From: Chloroflexota bacterium
GTDB taxonomy: Bacteria > Chloroflexota > UBA5177 > JANWHV01
Assembly: GCA_025450375.1 (NCBI GenBank)
Contig: JANWHO010000294.1
Span: 1 to 7,480 of the forward strand
DNA: 7,480 bases
Direction: 5' to 3'
The notes below the pieces were generated by a model. It ran no database searches. It was not told where the DNA came from and worked only from the letters and a program-made list of their open reading frames with translations. The translations under genes were made by a program, and so were the position numbers. Below are positions 5,686 to 7,480 of the stretch, piece by piece (the first letter of the stretch is position 1; each line of letters opens with the position of its first letter).

Positions 5686-6426
5686 CTAATCCATTTCCAG
5701 TCCGCCGCAGACGTTGATCGCCTGCCCATTCACATAGCTCGCACCCGGCCCCAACAGCCAGATAACCGCGGCGGCCACCTCGTCGGGTTCGCCAACCCGC
5801 TGCAAAGGAATACTCCGCAAAATGTGTTCGACCTCCTCCGGTGCGCGATCCCGCCAGACTTGCTCGGTCATCTCGGTGCGGATCACTCCCGGGCACACCG
5901 CGTTGACGCGCACCCCGCGCGGCCCAAAATATGCCGCGGCGGATTTGGTCAGATGCAGGAGGGCAGCCTTGCCGGCCCCATACATGGTTTGCCGCGGTCG
6001 GGCCGAACGTCCCGCCACGCTGGCGATATTGACCATCGCGCCCGCCCCGCGCCCGGCCATCCGCGCCCCCGCCGCCTGCATCAAGAAGAAGGGTGCGCGA
6101 GCATCGACGGCAAACATAGTCTCCCAATCTTCCAGCGTCACTTCCTCCAGGAGTTGCGTCTTGACGATGCCCGCGTTGTTGACCAGACCGACCAGCGGCC
6201 CGCATTCCTGCTCCACACGCTCAACCAGCGGGGCCAGCGCGGCGGCATCCCGCAGATCAAGGACGAACGGCACGGCGCGGTCCAGCCCCGCCGCTGCTTC
6301 CCGCAGGATTGTCTCTTGTCGATCGACCATGGCTACGCGATAGCCGGCCGCCGCCAATCCACGGGCGATGGCTAGGCCCATCCCCTGGGCCGCCCCCGTC
6401 ACGAGAACCACGCCTTGTTCCGGCAT
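5686..6426 (-). CDS. Short-chain dehydrogenase/reductase (SDR-C), FabG-like with Asp in place of the tetrad Asn
   Basis: A 246-residue classical SDR of standard length. It shows TGAAQGMG (10-17), D35 at the end of strand two (NAD preference), NNAG (83-86), S136 in NIASVAG, and YGAGK with Y149 and K153. CPG (178-180) and GQAINVCGG near the end are typical. Unusually, the residue that is normally Asn in the AVNxxG helix is D108 in AVDARAP, so the N-S-Y-K tetrad is altered; the relay may still work, since Asp occurs here in some SDRs. ATG 6426 has a GGGAG seven bases upstream, and a TAG stop touches it directly, so no longer form exists. It follows the Gfo/Idh/MocA gene by 53 bp and precedes the VOC gene by 48 bp. 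Probably an NAD-dependent alcohol or sugar dehydrogenase; substrate unknown. Confidence 0.92.
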   Translation of the reverse strand: MPEQGVVLVTGAAQGMGLAIARGLAAAGYRVAMVDRQETILREAAAGLDRAVPFVLDLRDAAALAPLVERVEQECGPLVGLVNNAGIVKTQLLEEVTLEDWETMFAVDARAPFFLMQAAGARMAGRGAGAMVNIASVAGRSARPRQTMYGAGKAALLHLTKSAAAYFGPRGVRVNAVCPGVIRTEMTEQVWRDRAPEEVEHILRSIPLQRVGEPDEVAAAVIWLLGPGASYVNGQAINVCGGLEMD

Positions 6427-6483
6427 CTAGGATCTCCCGTGTCCGTGCGCTTCCCCGGCCCGTCGTTGATCGTGCCGGGTCAT
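6427..6483 (-). other. 18-codon open frame between the Gfo/Idh/MocA and SDR-C genes (doubtful gene)
   Basis: An ATG at 6483 overlaps the stop of the preceding gene as ATGA and opens a frame of 18 codons (MTRHDQRRAGEAHGHGRS) ending in TAG directly against the SDR-C ATG, in the same frame. The peptide is basic and has no recognisable domain. It could merely pass ribosomes from one gene to the next, or be chance, since SDR-C has its own Shine-Dalgarno sequence within it. Confidence 0.15.
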
Positions 6484-7480
6484 GAGAGTGTTTCCCGCGC
6501 CAACGCGGCGGGATCGACCGCCCGCGCGGTCGCCATCGACTGATAGGCGGCCAGCACCACCCGCAGGGTGCCAAGGTTGTCGCGCACGGAGGTCTCGGGG
6601 GCGCCCGGCGCTCCCTCCAGTCCACGCATCACGCTGGCCATCGTCCCGATGAAGGCATCCGGGAACCAGGTGCCGGTCAGCTTTGGCGCGATCCAGGTGC
6701 CTGGCTGGAGCTTCCGGCTATGGTACCGGAACGAATCGGGCACCCCGGTAGGATAATTCTTGAGCAGGCCAAGCTCGGCCACCGCCGCGCCCTCCGTGCC
6801 TTCCACCCGGAGCAGCGCGAACTGGTCATCAAGGCCACCGGAGTTATGATGGGTGTCGAGGACGGTGGCGCGAGTGGTTCCCTCGAAGATGAGCTGGATG
6901 TTGGTGCGCGTTTCCGCCCTGGTCGGGTAGCCGGGTATTGTCGTGCCATCGGCGAATACCAGCCGGGGCTCGCGGCCAAGGAGAGCCCGGATCGTATCAA
7001 GGTAGTGGATGGAATGGTAGAGAACCTCGACTCGCTCGCCCGCGATGATCCACGGCCAGAGGCTCCACGGCGTCTCCACGTTGATCAAGAAAGAAACCTG
7101 GTAGATCTCGCCAAGGAGGCCCCGGCCGATCAGATCGCGCATCGCCAGCGCCGCCGGCATCCACCGCGCTTGTTGGTTCACGGCGGCGATAATCCCGGCC
7201 TGTTCGGTCACCCTCACGATTTCCTCGGCCGCCGCCAGATCCTCGGCTATCGGCTTCTGCAAGAGCAGCGCTTTCCCGGCCCGCGCCACGCGGGCGGCAA
7301 TGGCCGGATTCTCGCGCGCGGGAACCGCCACGTCGATGATCGCGGCTGGGCCGTCGAGTACGGCGTCAAGTGACTCGTACACCGTGGGAATGTCGAATCG
7401 TGCCGCCACGCGCGCGGCCCGCTCCTGGTCAATATCGTAGATCCCCACGACCGTGAAACCGGCCTTCCGGTAGGCCGGCA
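6480..7480 (-). CDS. Gfo/Idh/MocA-family NAD(P)-dependent oxidoreductase (5' end outside window)
   Basis: About 332 C-terminal residues are visible; the frame is open through base 7480, so the GxGxxG nucleotide loop and start are missing. The first visible residues, PAYRKAGFTVVGIYDIDQERAA in outline, are the helix and second strand of the Rossmann domain, with an acidic residue (YD) at the strand end favouring NAD. The usual EKP motif appears as QKP (around 7252-7259), followed by NQQARWMPA and then HSIHYLD, which supplies the catalytic-region histidines of the C-terminal domain. Family members oxidise or reduce sugars, inositols and related polyols. The E-to-Q change in EKP occurs in a subset of the family; the lysine is kept. 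A GTG at 7448 could look like a start but lies within the Rossmann strand. It is the first visible gene of the cluster; any main promoter lies further upstream. Confidence 0.9.
   Translation of the reverse strand, partial: PAYRKAGFTVVGIYDIDQERAARVAARFDIPTVYESLDAVLDGPAAIIDVAVPARENPAIAARVARAGKALLLQKPIAEDLAAAEEIVRVTEQAGIIAAVNQQARWMPAALAMRDLIGRGLLGEIYQVSFLINVETPWSLWPWIIAGERVEVLYHSIHYLDTIRALLGREPRLVFADGTTIPGYPTRAETRTNIQLIFEGTTRATVLDTHHNSGGLDDQFALLRVEGTEGAAVAELGLLKNYPTGVPDSFRYHSRKLQPGTWIAPKLTGTWFPDAFIGTMASVMRGLEGAPGAPETSVRDNLGTLRVVLAAYQSMATARAVDPAALARETLS

Overview
This is a bacterial, GC-rich window (roughly 60-65% GC by eye) that is almost entirely coding. It holds eight closely packed genes on the minus strand, read from 7480 down to 352, and the 3' end of one plus-strand gene (1-309) that converges on them. 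I see no RNA genes, insertion sequences or CRISPR repeats. The longest gap between genes is 136 bp. The taxon cannot be fixed from this sequence. The gene mix (IclR regulator, mandelate-racemase-type enolase, Gfo/Idh/MocA, several SDRs, PhyH) would suit a high-GC heterotroph such as a Chloroflexota or Actinomycetota member, but that is inference only.

In transcription order the cluster is: a Gfo/Idh/MocA oxidoreductase (5' end outside the window); a short-chain dehydrogenase (SDR-C, 5686-6426); a VOC/glyoxalase-fold protein; a phytanoyl-CoA dioxygenase (PhyH)-like Fe(II)/2-oxoglutarate oxygenase; an enolase-superfamily protein of the mandelate racemase/muconate lactonizing type; a second SDR (SDR-B, 2185-2967); a third SDR (SDR-A, 1215-2048); and a xylose-isomerase-like TIM-barrel sugar isomerase/epimerase. 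Two junctions, enolase/SDR-B and SDR-A/isomerase, are 4-nt ATGA overlaps, which suggests coupled translation. The other genes are 48-136 bp apart and most have a recognisable Shine-Dalgarno sequence. The plus-strand fragment at 1-309 looks like the C-terminal part of an IclR-family effector-binding domain, a plausible local regulator.

Together the genes look like a catabolic operon for a carbohydrate or sugar-acid-like compound. Four NAD-type dehydrogenases would carry out oxidations, the enolase member a dehydration or epimerisation, and the TIM-barrel protein an isomerisation. PhyH would hydroxylate or cleave a substituent, and the VOC protein would act on an intermediate. No aldolase, hydrolase, kinase or transporter is visible, so the pathway is incomplete here and its substrate cannot be named. 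The most unusual points are the enolase member, whose usual catalytic Asp is Ser and whose lysine motif is KxH; the SDR with Asp in place of the usual tetrad Asn; two perfect CGGCTAGCCG palindromes at gene boundaries; and stable, partly exclusive hairpins between the PhyH and enolase genes.
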